Of a stretch of 27,664 bases of DNA, positions 1-7,781 are shown piece by piece. The number at the start of each line of letters is the position of its first letter. Positions within the stretch are counted from its first letter, which is position 1. Source of the stretch: Phycisphaerales bacterium (lineage in GTDB: Bacteria > Planctomycetota > Phycisphaerae > Phycisphaerales > UBA1924); contig JARGNC010000011.1 in NCBI GenBank assembly GCA_029212425.1, positions 1-27,664 on the forward strand. The letters are read 5' to 3'. The notes under the pieces were generated by a model. It had not been told where the DNA came from, did no database searches, and saw only the letters and a list, made by a program, of their open reading frames with translations. A program made the position numbers and the translations under genes.

Positions 1-612
1 GTTGCGCCGAGCGTGTTCCGCGTTGAGTCTGGAGTGAGCTTCGAGATGAGCAATGCGGGGGCGTCTGACTTCTTGTTCAGCTGGACCGATTCGAGCGGGA
101 GTGTGGTTGATGAATCGGACCCTACGCTGATTCTCACAGCGGGAGAGACTTACACCTTTACTCGTGTGACTGGATCCCATCCGTTTGTGATCACGGACGA
201 TACGCTGCCTGTTTCGGGTTCAGATGGATCGTATCAACGGACCACTTTTGATGGCGCGGTCATTGATGCGGCAACGCTGGGACCGATCGCGGACTTTACG
301 GCTGATCCAGCGCCGACTGCGGACTTCATTGAGTGGACACTGACAAGTGAGGACATCGCGGAGTATTTCTACACCTGCCGAGTGACTGGGCATCTTGGTA
401 TGACCGGGCGGATTGAGGTTGTCGCGGGTGATGTGGTTGATCCGTGTCCTGCGGATCTCACTGGTGAAGGAAGCTTGAACTTCCTCGATGTGTCAGCGTT
501 CCTCAATGCGTTCGGGAACATGGATCCGATCGCGGACTTTCAGGAGGATGGGAACTTCAACTTCCTCGATGTGAGCGCGTTCTTGTCTGCGTTTGGGGAT
601 GGGTGCCCTTGA
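1..612 (+). CDS. Secreted cupredoxin-like protein with C-terminal dockerin-like cassette (5' partial)
   Basis: The frame is open to the left edge, so the start lies outside the window; a GTG at 13 is an in-frame codon but need not be the start. Numbering from that GTG, residues 1-140 form a beta-rich domain with a type-I copper-like ligand set: His56 (GSHPF), Cys122, His127 and Met130 (YTCRVTGHLGM). Residues 145-199 are a dockerin-like cassette opened and closed by cysteines, with two 12-residue calcium-type loops at 148-159 (DLTGEGSLNFLD) and 175-186 (DFQEDGNFNFLD). The cassette matches those at the ends of the two proteins at 24256-26860. Cupredoxins bind copper for electron transfer or oxidase chemistry. 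The dockerin-like tail suggests attachment at the cell surface. Copper binding is inferred from spacing only. It is followed by a hairpin terminator. Confidence 0.8.
   Translation, partial: VAPSVFRVESGVSFEMSNAGASDFLFSWTDSSGSVVDESDPTLILTAGETYTFTRVTGSHPFVITDDTLPVSGSDGSYQRTTFDGAVIDAATLGPIADFTADPAPTADFIEWTLTSEDIAEYFYTCRVTGHLGMTGRIEVVAGDVVDPCPADLTGEGSLNFLDVSAFLNAFGNMDPIADFQEDGNFNFLDVSAFLSAFGDGCP
478..573 (+). repeat. Internal direct repeat inside the dockerin-like cassette
   Basis: The 15-mer AACTTCCTCGATGTG occurs at 478-492 and again at 559-573, exactly 81 nt (27 codons) apart. It encodes the repeated NFLDV core of the two calcium-type loops. Exact nucleotide identity between the two half-repeats points to an internal duplication that is still visible at DNA level, or to gene conversion. 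Confidence 0.85.
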
Positions 613-636
613 TCGGGATTTGATCTGCCTACGAAG

Positions 637-677
637 GACGGACGCCTTGGCTTGCTGGGGCGTTCGTCTTCTTTTTT
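637..677 (+). terminator. Rho-independent terminator after the cupredoxin-dockerin gene
   Basis: A 10-bp stem (GACGGACGCC at 637-646, GGCGTTCGTC at 659-668, one G-U pair) has a 12-nt loop and is followed by a T-rich run TTCTTTTTT to 677. It lies 25 nt after the stop codon at 612 and separates this gene from the rhamnose operon. Confidence 0.8.
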
Positions 678-795
678 GGGAGATTTGATCGCAAGGAACA
701 GGGGGTCGCGTATATCGTATCGTGATGAGTTTTTCGCTGTGTATGCCGAGGGATCGGGGTGCTGAGCGGACGCACCCGATCGCGAGAGGCACGCA
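678..795 (+). other. Leader region of the rhamnose operon
   Basis: This 118-bp gap must carry the promoter for the rml operon if the terminator at 637-677 is efficient. I see no convincing sigma70-type pair: TATCGT at 718-723 has only a weak GGAACA 17 nt upstream. An AGAGG-like ribosome site precedes the ATG at 796. Confidence 0.3.
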
Positions 796-1854
796 ATGAC
801 CATTCTGATTACCGGAGGCGCTGGATTCATCGGATCAAACTTCGCGATCGATTGGCTCGCGTCGAATGATGAGCGGATCGTGAATCTCGACAAGCTGACC
901 TACGCGGGGAATCTTGAGAACTTGCAATCGCTTGAGGGCGATGATCGTCATCAGTTTGTGCATGGCGACATCGGTGACGCGGGGTTGGTTGGGAGGTTGC
1001 TTCAAGAACATCATCCGAGAGCGATCATCAACTTCGCGGCGGAATCTCATGTGGATCGTTCGATCGAGGGTCCTGAGGAGTTCATCAATACCAATGTGGT
1101 GGGGACATCGCGGCTGCTGCAGGTGAGCAGAAAGTATTGGGAAGGGCTGGGAGAAGATGCAAGATCGGCGTTCCGGTTTGTGCATATTTCGACGGATGAG
1201 GTGTATGGGTCGCTTGGTGCGGGTGATCCTGCGTTTACCGAGCTGAATCGCTACGAACCCAACAGTCCCTACAGCGCGAGCAAGGCGGCGTCGGACCACA
1301 TGATCCGCGCGTATTTCCATACCTATGGGTTCCCCGTGGTGACGACGAACTGCTCGAACAACTATGGGCCGTACCAGTTTCCTGAGAAGCTGATCCCGCT
1401 GATTATTCATAACGCGATCGCGGGGAAAGACCTTCCGATCTATGGCGATGGTCAGCAGATCCGCGATTGGTTGTTCGTCTCGGATCACTGCAGCGCGATC
1501 CGTCGCGTGCTTGAAGAGGGGACACTTGGGGAGGTGTACAACATTGGTGGGCTCAACGAGAAACCGAACATCGAGATTGTGCACACACTGTGCGCGATTC
1601 TTGATGAGCTGCATCCAAACGTGGATGGACGATCGCACACATCGCAGATTGTGTTCGTGAAAGATCGTCCTGGGCATGATCGGCGATACGCGGTGGACGC
1701 GTCGAAGATTGACCGCGAGCTTGGGTGGAAGCCTGCGATGACTTTCGAGGAAGGCATCCGCAAGACGGTTGAGTGGTATCTCGCGAATCCGAAATGGGTC
1801 GAGAACATCACCAGCGGCGAATATCGGCAGTGGGTCCAGAGGCAGTATTCATGA
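796..1854 (+). CDS. rfbB: dTDP-glucose 4,6-dehydratase (RmlB)
   Basis: Converts dTDP-glucose to dTDP-4-keto-6-deoxyglucose, the second step of dTDP-L-rhamnose synthesis, in the cytosol. The 352 residues match the usual family size (about 350). The Rossmann NAD motif GGAGFIGS is at residues 7-14, the active-site TDE triad in STDEVYG at 132-138, and the short-chain dehydrogenase YxxxK as Tyr159/Lys163 in YSASKAASDH. The AAESHVDRS motif at 81-89 is typical of RmlB. It is first in a four-gene operon; its TGA overlaps the ATG of rmlD (ATGA at 1851-1854), so translation is probably coupled. The identification is secure. Confidence 0.97.
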   Translation: MTILITGGAGFIGSNFAIDWLASNDERIVNLDKLTYAGNLENLQSLEGDDRHQFVHGDIGDAGLVGRLLQEHHPRAIINFAAESHVDRSIEGPEEFINTNVVGTSRLLQVSRKYWEGLGEDARSAFRFVHISTDEVYGSLGAGDPAFTELNRYEPNSPYSASKAASDHMIRAYFHTYGFPVVTTNCSNNYGPYQFPEKLIPLIIHNAIAGKDLPIYGDGQQIRDWLFVSDHCSAIRRVLEEGTLGEVYNIGGLNEKPNIEIVHTLCAILDELHPNVDGRSHTSQIVFVKDRPGHDRRYAVDASKIDRELGWKPAMTFEEGIRKTVEWYLANPKWVENITSGEYRQWVQRQYS

Positions 1855-2738
1855 AGCTGTTGCTGCTGGGCGCGGATGGTCAGGTTGGGTGGGAGCTGCG
1901 ACAGTCGCTCGCTCCGCTTGGGGAAGTGAGTGTCGCGGATCGGGTTTGTGCAGACTTTGAACAGCTCGATGCGCTGCGTGAGTTGGTGCGTGCATCGGGT
2001 GTGGATGTTGTGGTGAATGCCGCGGCGTACACGGCGGTTGATCGTGCGGAAAGTGAGTCTGATCTAGCTACGCGGATCAATGCGGATGCGCCGGGGGTGA
2101 TCGCGGAGGAGTGCGAGCGGTTGGGGGCGCTGCTGGTGCATTACTCGACGGATTATGTGTTTGATGGGGAGAAGGTTTCGCCGTATGCCGAAACGGATGC
2201 GCCGAATCCGCGGAGTGTGTATGGATCGACGAAGCTGCTGGGAGAGCAGGCGATCCGAGCGAGCGGATGCAGGCATCTGATCTTCCGGACAAGCTGGGTC
2301 TACAGCGGTCGTCGGAACAACTTTGTGCGCACGATTCTTCGATTGGCGCAGGAGCGTGAATCGCTCTCGATTGTGTCGGATCAGATCGGCGTGCCAACAA
2401 GCGCGGCGATGATCGCGGAGGTGACGGCGCGGTGTATTGAACATGCGGTGAACGCGGATGGGCCTTCGGGTTTGTTTCATCTGACACCAACAGGTGAGAC
2501 CAGTTGGCATGGGTTTGCGAGCTACTTTCTTGATCTGGCGCGGAATGGTGGGATGGAACTCAAGGCGGACGAGATCCGAGCGATTCGGACCGATGAGTTC
2601 CCGTGTGATGCCACGCGTCCGATGAACTCTCGGCTGTGCTGCGACAAGATCCGCGATGCGTTCGGGGTGGAGCTTCCAGAGTGGCGGTTCCATGTGCGGG
2701 AGTTGATTGCTAGGATGCTGGAGCAGGAGAACGCATGA
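1851..2738 (+). CDS. rfbD: dTDP-4-dehydrorhamnose reductase (RmlD)
   Basis: Reduces dTDP-4-keto-L-rhamnose to dTDP-L-rhamnose with NAD(P)H, the last step of the pathway. The frame is open upstream to 1773, but the family N-terminus is MKLLLLGADGQVG, so the ATG at 1851 is the start (295 residues). Visible motifs are GADGQVG at 7-13, NAAAYTAVD at 56-64, STDYVFDG at 99-106, and catalytic Tyr124/Lys128 in VYGSTK. The start overlaps the rmlB stop by 4 nt, and its own TGA overlaps the rmlA ATG at 2735. The gene order B-D-A-C is a common arrangement for this operon. Confidence 0.96.
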   Translation: MKLLLLGADGQVGWELRQSLAPLGEVSVADRVCADFEQLDALRELVRASGVDVVVNAAAYTAVDRAESESDLATRINADAPGVIAEECERLGALLVHYSTDYVFDGEKVSPYAETDAPNPRSVYGSTKLLGEQAIRASGCRHLIFRTSWVYSGRRNNFVRTILRLAQERESLSIVSDQIGVPTSAAMIAEVTARCIEHAVNADGPSGLFHLTPTGETSWHGFASYFLDLARNGGMELKADEIRAIRTDEFPCDATRPMNSRLCCDKIRDAFGVELPEWRFHVRELIARMLEQENA

Positions 2739-3619
2739 ATCGCAAGGGTATTATTCTGGCGGGTGGATCGGGGACGCGGCTGTATCCGTCGACGCAGGTG
2801 GTGTCGAAGCAGTTGCTTCCTGTGTACGACAAGCCGATGATTTACTATCCGCTTTCTACGCTGATGCACGCGGGGATTCGTGAGATTCTGGTGATCTCAA
2901 CACCTCAGGATACTCCAAGGTTCAAAGAGTTGTTTGGGGATGGATCGCAGTGGGGGCTTGATATCCAGTTCGCGGTGCAGCCATCTCCGGATGGATTGGC
3001 GCAGGCGTTTTTGATCGGCGAATCGTTTATTGGTGATTCGCCATCCGCGCTGATTCTCGGCGACAACATTTACTATGGGCACTCGATGCATTCGTTGCTG
3101 AGCTCTGCAAGCAATCAGACATCGGGCGCAACTGTCTTTGCTTACCATGTCAACGAACCGAACCGATACGGCGTCGTCGAGTTCGACAAGCAGGGCAAAG
3201 CGATCAGCTTAGAAGAAAAACCCAAAGAACCCAAATCCAACTACGCGGTCACGGGGTTGTATTTCTACGACAACGATGTCGTTGGTCTTGCAAAGCAGCT
3301 ATCGCCTTCCGCTCGTGGCGAGCTTGAGATCACGGATCTGAACCGGATGTATCTCGACCGCGGCGATCTGACGGTTGAACGGATGGGACGCGGGTACGCG
3401 TGGCTCGATACCGGGACTCATGAGAGCTTGCTCCAAGCGCACCACTTTGTGCAGACCATCGAGCAACGGCAAGGGCTCAAGATCGCGTGTCCAGAAGAGA
3501 TCGCGTATCGGCGCGGCTGGATCACTGAAAGCGGAGTCCTCGCGATTGCAGAGCGGATGAAATCCAATGAGTATGGGCAGTACCTGCTGCGTGTGCTCAA
3601 GGAATCGGAGCACGAATGA
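2735..3619 (+). CDS. rfbA: Glucose-1-phosphate thymidylyltransferase (RmlA)
   Basis: Makes dTDP-glucose from dTTP and glucose-1-phosphate, the committed and feedback-regulated step of the rhamnose pathway. The 294 residues match the family length. The nucleotide-binding signature GGSGTRLYP is at 10-18, followed by KQLLPVYDKPMIYYPL at 25-40. The metal-binding aspartates are Asp110 in LILGDNIYYG and Asp224 in AWLDTGTH. EEKP at 160-163 and the SNYAVTGLYFYD segment at 168-179 are further family marks. It is coupled by ATGA overlaps to rmlD upstream and rmlC downstream. Confidence 0.97.
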   Translation: MNRKGIILAGGSGTRLYPSTQVVSKQLLPVYDKPMIYYPLSTLMHAGIREILVISTPQDTPRFKELFGDGSQWGLDIQFAVQPSPDGLAQAFLIGESFIGDSPSALILGDNIYYGHSMHSLLSSASNQTSGATVFAYHVNEPNRYGVVEFDKQGKAISLEEKPKEPKSNYAVTGLYFYDNDVVGLAKQLSPSARGELEITDLNRMYLDRGDLTVERMGRGYAWLDTGTHESLLQAHHFVQTIEQRQGLKIACPEEIAYRRGWITESGVLAIAERMKSNEYGQYLLRVLKESEHE

Positions 3620-4161
3620 ACGCGACCGAACTCGCTATTCCTGGTGTGTTTGTGCTTGAACCCAAGGTGTTCGGGGACGAGCGTGGGTTTTTCTTTGAGA
3701 GCTTCAATGCGAATGTGTTTGAGCAACTGACGGGACGATCTACGGATTTCGTGCAGGACAATCATTCGAGGTCATCGCGTGGAGTCTTGCGTGGATTGCA
3801 CTTTCAGCTCGCGCCCAGAGCACAAGCGAAGCTCGTTCGTGTTGTTCATGGTGAGATCTTTGATGTTGCGGTGGATGTTCGTCCAGAGTCAAAGACATTC
3901 GGTCAGTGGGTCAGCCAATCACTCTCCGCGGAGAATAAAAAGCAGATGTGGATTCCCGAAGGGTTTGCGCATGGTTTCTTGACAATGTCGGAGACCGCTG
4001 AGGTGTTGTACAAAACCAACGGTTTATACGCGCCGGAGTTTGAGCGGTGCGTGCTGTGGAATGATACGAGTATTGGGATCGACTGGCCGACGACTGAGGG
4101 CTTGGTGATCTCGGAGAAGGATCGGGCTGGGCAAGCGTTGTCAGATTGCCAGTTGGTCTGA
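3616..4161 (+). CDS. rfbC: dTDP-4-dehydrorhamnose 3,5-epimerase (RmlC)
   Basis: Epimerises C3 and C5 of dTDP-4-keto-6-deoxyglucose, the third step of dTDP-L-rhamnose synthesis. At 181 residues it is a typical single cupin domain. The catalytic base is His62 in RGVLRGLHFQ (56-64), with Lys72 and Tyr132 as further expected active-site residues. FDVAVDVR at 82-89 and WIPEGFAHGF at 112-121 are family blocks. It is last in the operon. Its stop lies only 5 bp from the stop of the convergent glycosyltransferase gene, with no hairpin between them. Confidence 0.97.
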   Translation: MNATELAIPGVFVLEPKVFGDERGFFFESFNANVFEQLTGRSTDFVQDNHSRSSRGVLRGLHFQLAPRAQAKLVRVVHGEIFDVAVDVRPESKTFGQWVSQSLSAENKKQMWIPEGFAHGFLTMSETAEVLYKTNGLYAPEFERCVLWNDTSIGIDWPTTEGLVISEKDRAGQALSDCQLV

Positions 4162-4166
4162 ACCAT

Positions 4167-5291
4167 CTATTCGAGCGCGGCTTTGTATGCCTTGAGTGTT
4201 TCTTCCGCGGCTCGCTCCCAGGTGTATTTGGTGCGGATCGTGTGTTGGAGACCGGAAGTGTCGCATCCAGAGTTGTGCAGGTCCTGTGCTCGCAAGATCG
4301 CATCGCGGATGGATCTGGGGTCCGATGGATCTGAATACTGGACAGCGTCTCCGAAGTATTCACGCGCGGAACCATCGCTCCCGACGACGAGCGAGCATCC
4401 CATGACTCCTGCTTCAAGGTTGACGAGTCCAGGGGTGTCGTACCAGCTCGGGCTGACATGCACAGCGGCGGATTGATAGATGCTGCGGAGTTGTTCCGGT
4501 GATTGGTGTTGGATGAACCGGACGCTTGGGCCGGCGCGTTCGATGCAGGTTTTGTGGTATGCGGAGCTGAATCTGCCGGGGGAGCCGACGATGGTGAGGT
4601 TGATGGGGTCGCCGAACTCAGCGGATACGGCGCGGATGAGGTTGAGCTGGTTCTTGCGTGGTTCGATGCGTCCGACGCAGATGACCCCGGTGCGTTGTGT
4701 CGCTGGTTCGTCTGCTTGATCGAGAAAGGCGTTGCAGACCGCGTTGGGGATCGGGACGAAGTGGGATTGGGGCTCGAACTGTTCTTTGATCTGTTCCCAT
4801 TCGATCGTACTGTTTGGGAGGCAGACCGCTGCGTTGGACAGCAAGAACTTTGCGGCGGTGTTGAAGCGAAAGCCCATCAGGTCGAATGGGGTATTGACGC
4901 CTTCTTTGAATCGTGATCCGCTCCATCGCTCGATTTGTCGGACTGATTGGAAGATGTGCTCTCCGAAGATACGGGCGATGCAGCCGTTGAGACCGGTGCG
5001 TGCGGAGGTGTCAAATCGATTGGTCGGCCAATAGATGGTGCTGAGCGTGTATGGGAGATTGTGTTTCATCGCGGCTTTGGCGGCGGGCAGGTTCTCCCAG
5101 ATGCGATCGAGATGGAAGAGGTGCAGGAGGTCGTATTCGTTCGAGTCTTGAAGCGTCGGGAGTTCGTCAACTGGTCTTCGATCGACTTCGATACCCAAGC
5201 TTTCGAGGGCGCGCTGGGTTTGGATCACTTGGATCGTGTCGCCGCCAGGGAAGGTTGTGAGATTTCTACGAACGAGCCAAAGTACACGCAC
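4167..5291 (-). CDS. GT4-family glycosyltransferase
   Basis: Likely transfers a sugar from a nucleotide donor onto a growing surface glycan in the cytosol. The 374 residues form a GT-B fold: the N-terminal acceptor half includes FPGGDTIQV at 14-22, and the C-terminal Glycos_transf_1 half runs from about 200 to 370 with GVICVGRIEPRKN at 202-214. The usual EX7E motif appears as Asp285-x7-Glu293 in YDTPGLVNLEAG, the first acid being Asp rather than Glu. The GTG start at 5291 is supported by an AAGGA ribosome site 8 nt upstream, which overlaps the wecB stop codon. It follows wecB by 11 nt in the same operon. The donor sugar is unknown; ManNAc is a guess from context. Confidence 0.87.
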   Translation of the reverse strand: MRVLWLVRRNLTTFPGGDTIQVIQTQRALESLGIEVDRRPVDELPTLQDSNEYDLLHLFHLDRIWENLPAAKAAMKHNLPYTLSTIYWPTNRFDTSARTGLNGCIARIFGEHIFQSVRQIERWSGSRFKEGVNTPFDLMGFRFNTAAKFLLSNAAVCLPNSTIEWEQIKEQFEPQSHFVPIPNAVCNAFLDQADEPATQRTGVICVGRIEPRKNQLNLIRAVSAEFGDPINLTIVGSPGRFSSAYHKTCIERAGPSVRFIQHQSPEQLRSIYQSAAVHVSPSWYDTPGLVNLEAGVMGCSLVVGSDGSAREYFGDAVQYSDPSDPRSIRDAILRAQDLHNSGCDTSGLQHTIRTKYTWERAAEETLKAYKAALE

Positions 5292-5302
5292 CGGTGGAAT
5301 CC

Positions 5303-6463
5303 TTAGGAGGGGACATTCGCTTCAACTGGATTGAGCGATGTCGTCGCGAGATCGTCGGCATCAAACGGGAGATTGAGGAGGCACTTTGCGATCCGGATCG
5401 AAGCGCGCCCATCTCCAAATACTGTGGTGGGCTGCGCCATCTTCGAGTAGACATCCGCGTCGTTGAGCAGGGTGGATGCGTGGCTGGTGATCTTGCCTCG
5501 GTCTGCGCCGACTGAGAGCACCACCCCCGAATCAATCGCTTCGGGTCGTTCGGAACAGTCGCGGAGCAGCAGGGTCGGGATCCCCAGTGCGGATGCTTCT
5601 TCTTGCACGCCTCCGGAATCGCTGAGGATCATGTGCGCGTTCTGGAGAAGTCGAACAAAGTTCGCGTAGTTCTGCGGTTCGATGAGATCAACGCACTCCT
5701 CGTCACCAAGGATTTCATGGACCGGCTCGCGGATCATCGGGTTGAGGTGGACCGGGAAGACGATTCGGACATTGTCGTGGTTGCGTGCGATGTCGCGGAT
5801 CGCGAGGCAGATTTGACGGATGGGTTCGCCGAACGATTCTCTGCGGTGCGCGGTGACGACGATGAGGCGTTCGTTTGGATCGTTGGGTTGCGTCGAGCTT
5901 TGTTGTGAGCTGAGCATCCAGTTGAGCGAATCGATGACGGTGTTTCCGGTCACCATGATAGATTCGGGAGGGATGCCTTCGCTGAGAAGATTTTGCTGCG
6001 CGAGTTTGGTCGATGCGAAGTGTTGGTCCGCGACGACGCCGACGGCTCTGCGGTTGATTTCTTCAGGGAATGGTTCGGAGTTGTCGTAGGTCCTGAGTCC
6101 CGCTTCGACATGGGCGACTTTGATTTTGTGGAGGGTTGCGGAGAGCGCTCCGGCGAGGACGGTCGCGGTGTCGCCTTGGACGACGACCCAGTCTGGGGTG
6201 TGGTCTTTGTAGACTTGTCCGAGTTCGATCATGAGTCGTCCGACGACATCGGAGGGGGACTGTCCCTTTTTCATGATGTCGAGACTGATGTCAGGTGTGA
6301 TCTCGAACTGTTCGAAGGTTTGGAGGAGCATCTCGCGGTGCTGACCTGTGGAGCAGACGATGGTCTGGTCGTTTGGACCTGCGTGCTGCTTGAGCGCGTG
6401 GATGACCGGCGCGAGTTTGATCGCTTCCGGTCGTGTTCCGAGTACTACAAGCGTTCGTGTCAT
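5303..6463 (-). CDS. wecB: UDP-N-acetylglucosamine 2-epimerase, non-hydrolysing
   Basis: Interconverts UDP-GlcNAc and UDP-ManNAc in the cytosol, supplying ManNAc for surface polysaccharides. The start at 6463 gives 386 residues beginning MTRTLVVLGTRPEAIKLAPV, the normal family N-terminus. The frame extends up to 6580, but an ATG at 6490 or earlier would add residues not typical of the family. Visible family blocks include Asp98 in VQGDTAT, Glu120 in HVEAGLR, Glu134/135 in FPEEINRR, His206 in TAHRRESFG and the late DSGGVQEEA / SERPE block. A GGGAG sits just upstream of 6463. No wecC (ManNAc dehydrogenase) follows, so ManNAc itself, or an enzyme elsewhere, would use the product. Confidence 0.94.
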   Translation of the reverse strand: MTRTLVVLGTRPEAIKLAPVIHALKQHAGPNDQTIVCSTGQHREMLLQTFEQFEITPDISLDIMKKGQSPSDVVGRLMIELGQVYKDHTPDWVVVQGDTATVLAGALSATLHKIKVAHVEAGLRTYDNSEPFPEEINRRAVGVVADQHFASTKLAQQNLLSEGIPPESIMVTGNTVIDSLNWMLSSQQSSTQPNDPNERLIVVTAHRRESFGEPIRQICLAIRDIARNHDNVRIVFPVHLNPMIREPVHEILGDEECVDLIEPQNYANFVRLLQNAHMILSDSGGVQEEASALGIPTLLLRDCSERPEAIDSGVVLSVGADRGKITSHASTLLNDADVYSKMAQPTTVFGDGRASIRIAKCLLNLPFDADDLATTSLNPVEANVPS

Positions 6464-6601
6464 GGGCTCCCTCGAGTTGTTCAAAGACATTGCCGATCGA
6501 TTGTACGGCTCTATGGTCACTGCTCGTGTCCATCGGCGGGTTTGCCCAAGAACTCCCCAGCAGCTATGATAGCGCACCAACGCATGTTATCTTCGCAGCC
6601 C
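6464..6601. other. Divergent intergenic region with promoters for both arms
   Basis: This 138-bp gap separates wecB (leftward) from the GT2-GtrA gene (rightward) and is the only divergent junction inside the polysaccharide locus. A good rightward promoter is listed separately. For the leftward side, TACAAT on the minus strand (6505-6500) is a plausible -10, with TGGACA upstream but at 21-nt spacing, which is too long to be convincing. Confidence 0.5.
6542..6570 (+). promoter_or_regulatory. Sigma70-type promoter for the GT2-GtrA operon
   Basis: TTGCCC at 6542-6547 (4 of 6 to the consensus -35) is followed after exactly 17 nt by TATGAT at 6565-6570 (5 of 6 to the -10). Transcription would start near 6577. 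This argues against the in-frame ATG at 6566, which lies in the -10, and favours the ATG at 6602 (or 6584). Confidence 0.5.
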
Positions 6602-7759
6602 ATGATCGAAAACACCTACGCATCAGCCGCGAGATCAACAAATCCGTTGGCGGGGCCTGTCGGTGTGGGCGAATCGGGAGCCGAATCTGGGGCTGGTTCT
6701 GAAACAGTTTCAGGACTCACGGTACTGATCCCGGCGTACAAACCTAGCAAAGAACTCATCCCGCTTGTGAAGTCGATCCTTGAAGCTCGATTCGGTTGGA
6801 TTGTCGTCGTCGATGATGGGTCAGGTGCGGAGTTTGATCCGATCTTCCGCGAGCTTGATGCGATAGAGGGGGTCACGGTGCTCCGTCATGCCGTGAATCT
6901 TGGTAAAGGCGTTGCGCTCCGGTACGGGCTCAATCACATTGCGGTTTATGCGCCTGAAACGCAGGGTGTGATCACTGCAGATGCAGATGGTCAGCACCTG
7001 CCTGACGATATTCTCAAGGTTGGGCACACACTGCTTGAGCATCCCGATGTGTTGGTGATGGGATCGCGAGATTTCCAAGGCGAGGTTCCCCTCCGTTCAC
7101 GGTTTGGGAATGTGATGACACAGTATGTGTTCAAGGTCTTCGCGCCAAGCAAACTGAGTGATACCCAGACCGGTCTGCGCGGGATTCCGCTTTCATTGAT
7201 TCCGAATCTGCTCGTGGTGCCTGGAGACCGGTACGAGTACGAGATGCGGATGCTGATCGAGCTCAAAATGCAAGGCGTAGAGATGGTTGAATGCCCGATC
7301 GAGACGGTGTACGAAGACGATAACGAGAGCTCGCACTTCCGCGCCGTGCGTGATTCGATGAAGATCTATTCCGTGTTTACGCGGTTCTTGTTGATCTCGT
7401 TTACTACTTTTCTTATTGACCTTGTCGTGTTCTCGATCATGGATTGGACAACCAATAACATCGCACTCTCGATGGTGATCGCGCGATTGGTGGCGGGTGT
7501 GTACCAGTTCACTGTGTGCAGGGGGTTCGTGTTCAAGTCCAATCGATCGGTGATCAGTTCCGCGTTTTGGTATACGGTGCTGGTCGCGATGTCTGGATTG
7601 GTTTCCTACGCGTTGATCACGGCGGCGACACTGGTCTCCTCGGTTGATGTGGTGGTGCTCAAAGTGGTTTCAGAGACGCTGCTGATTATCGCGAACTTCT
7701 CGATCCAGCGATTGTTGATCTTCCCGATCTCTTCGAGTCGTCGCTCGGAATCGGTGTAG
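6602..7759 (+). CDS. GT2 glycosyltransferase fused to a GtrA-like membrane domain
   Basis: The frame is open far upstream across wecB on the other strand; the ATG at 6602 (385 residues) is chosen from the promoter position and the GT2 start. Residues 40-240 are a GT-A domain of the polyprenyl-phosphate glycosyltransferase kind: TVLIPAYKP at 40-48, VVVDDGS at 68-74, the metal site DADGQH at 127-132, and DTQTGLRGIP at 187-196. Residues 258-378 hold about four membrane helices and resemble GtrA, a proposed flippase for lipid-linked sugars. The natural reading is that it makes and perhaps flips an undecaprenyl-phosphate-linked sugar. The membrane GT-C-like protein two genes downstream could be the user. 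The alternative start is 6584. Confidence 0.88.
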   Translation: MIENTYASAARSTNPLAGPVGVGESGAESGAGSETVSGLTVLIPAYKPSKELIPLVKSILEARFGWIVVVDDGSGAEFDPIFRELDAIEGVTVLRHAVNLGKGVALRYGLNHIAVYAPETQGVITADADGQHLPDDILKVGHTLLEHPDVLVMGSRDFQGEVPLRSRFGNVMTQYVFKVFAPSKLSDTQTGLRGIPLSLIPNLLVVPGDRYEYEMRMLIELKMQGVEMVECPIETVYEDDNESSHFRAVRDSMKIYSVFTRFLLISFTTFLIDLVVFSIMDWTTNNIALSMVIARLVAGVYQFTVCRGFVFKSNRSVISSAFWYTVLVAMSGLVSYALITAATLVSSVDVVVLKVVSETLLIIANFSIQRLLIFPISSSRRSESV

Positions 7760-7781
7760 CAAAGAAAAGCGAAAGCCCGTC

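Noticed and set aside
685..723. TTGATC with TATATC/TATCGT as a promoter for the rhamnose operon
   Set aside because: Spacing is 20-22 nt or more and the -10 matches are weak.
835..1677. 280-codon open frame on the minus strand across rmlB
   Set aside because: It is the mirror of a certain gene, and its translation is Arg/His-rich without a recognisable domain.
5993..6601. Upstream 203-codon extension of the GT2-GtrA frame
   Set aside because: It overlaps wecB on the other strand and contains the promoter at 6542-6570; the GT2 domain begins only after 6602.
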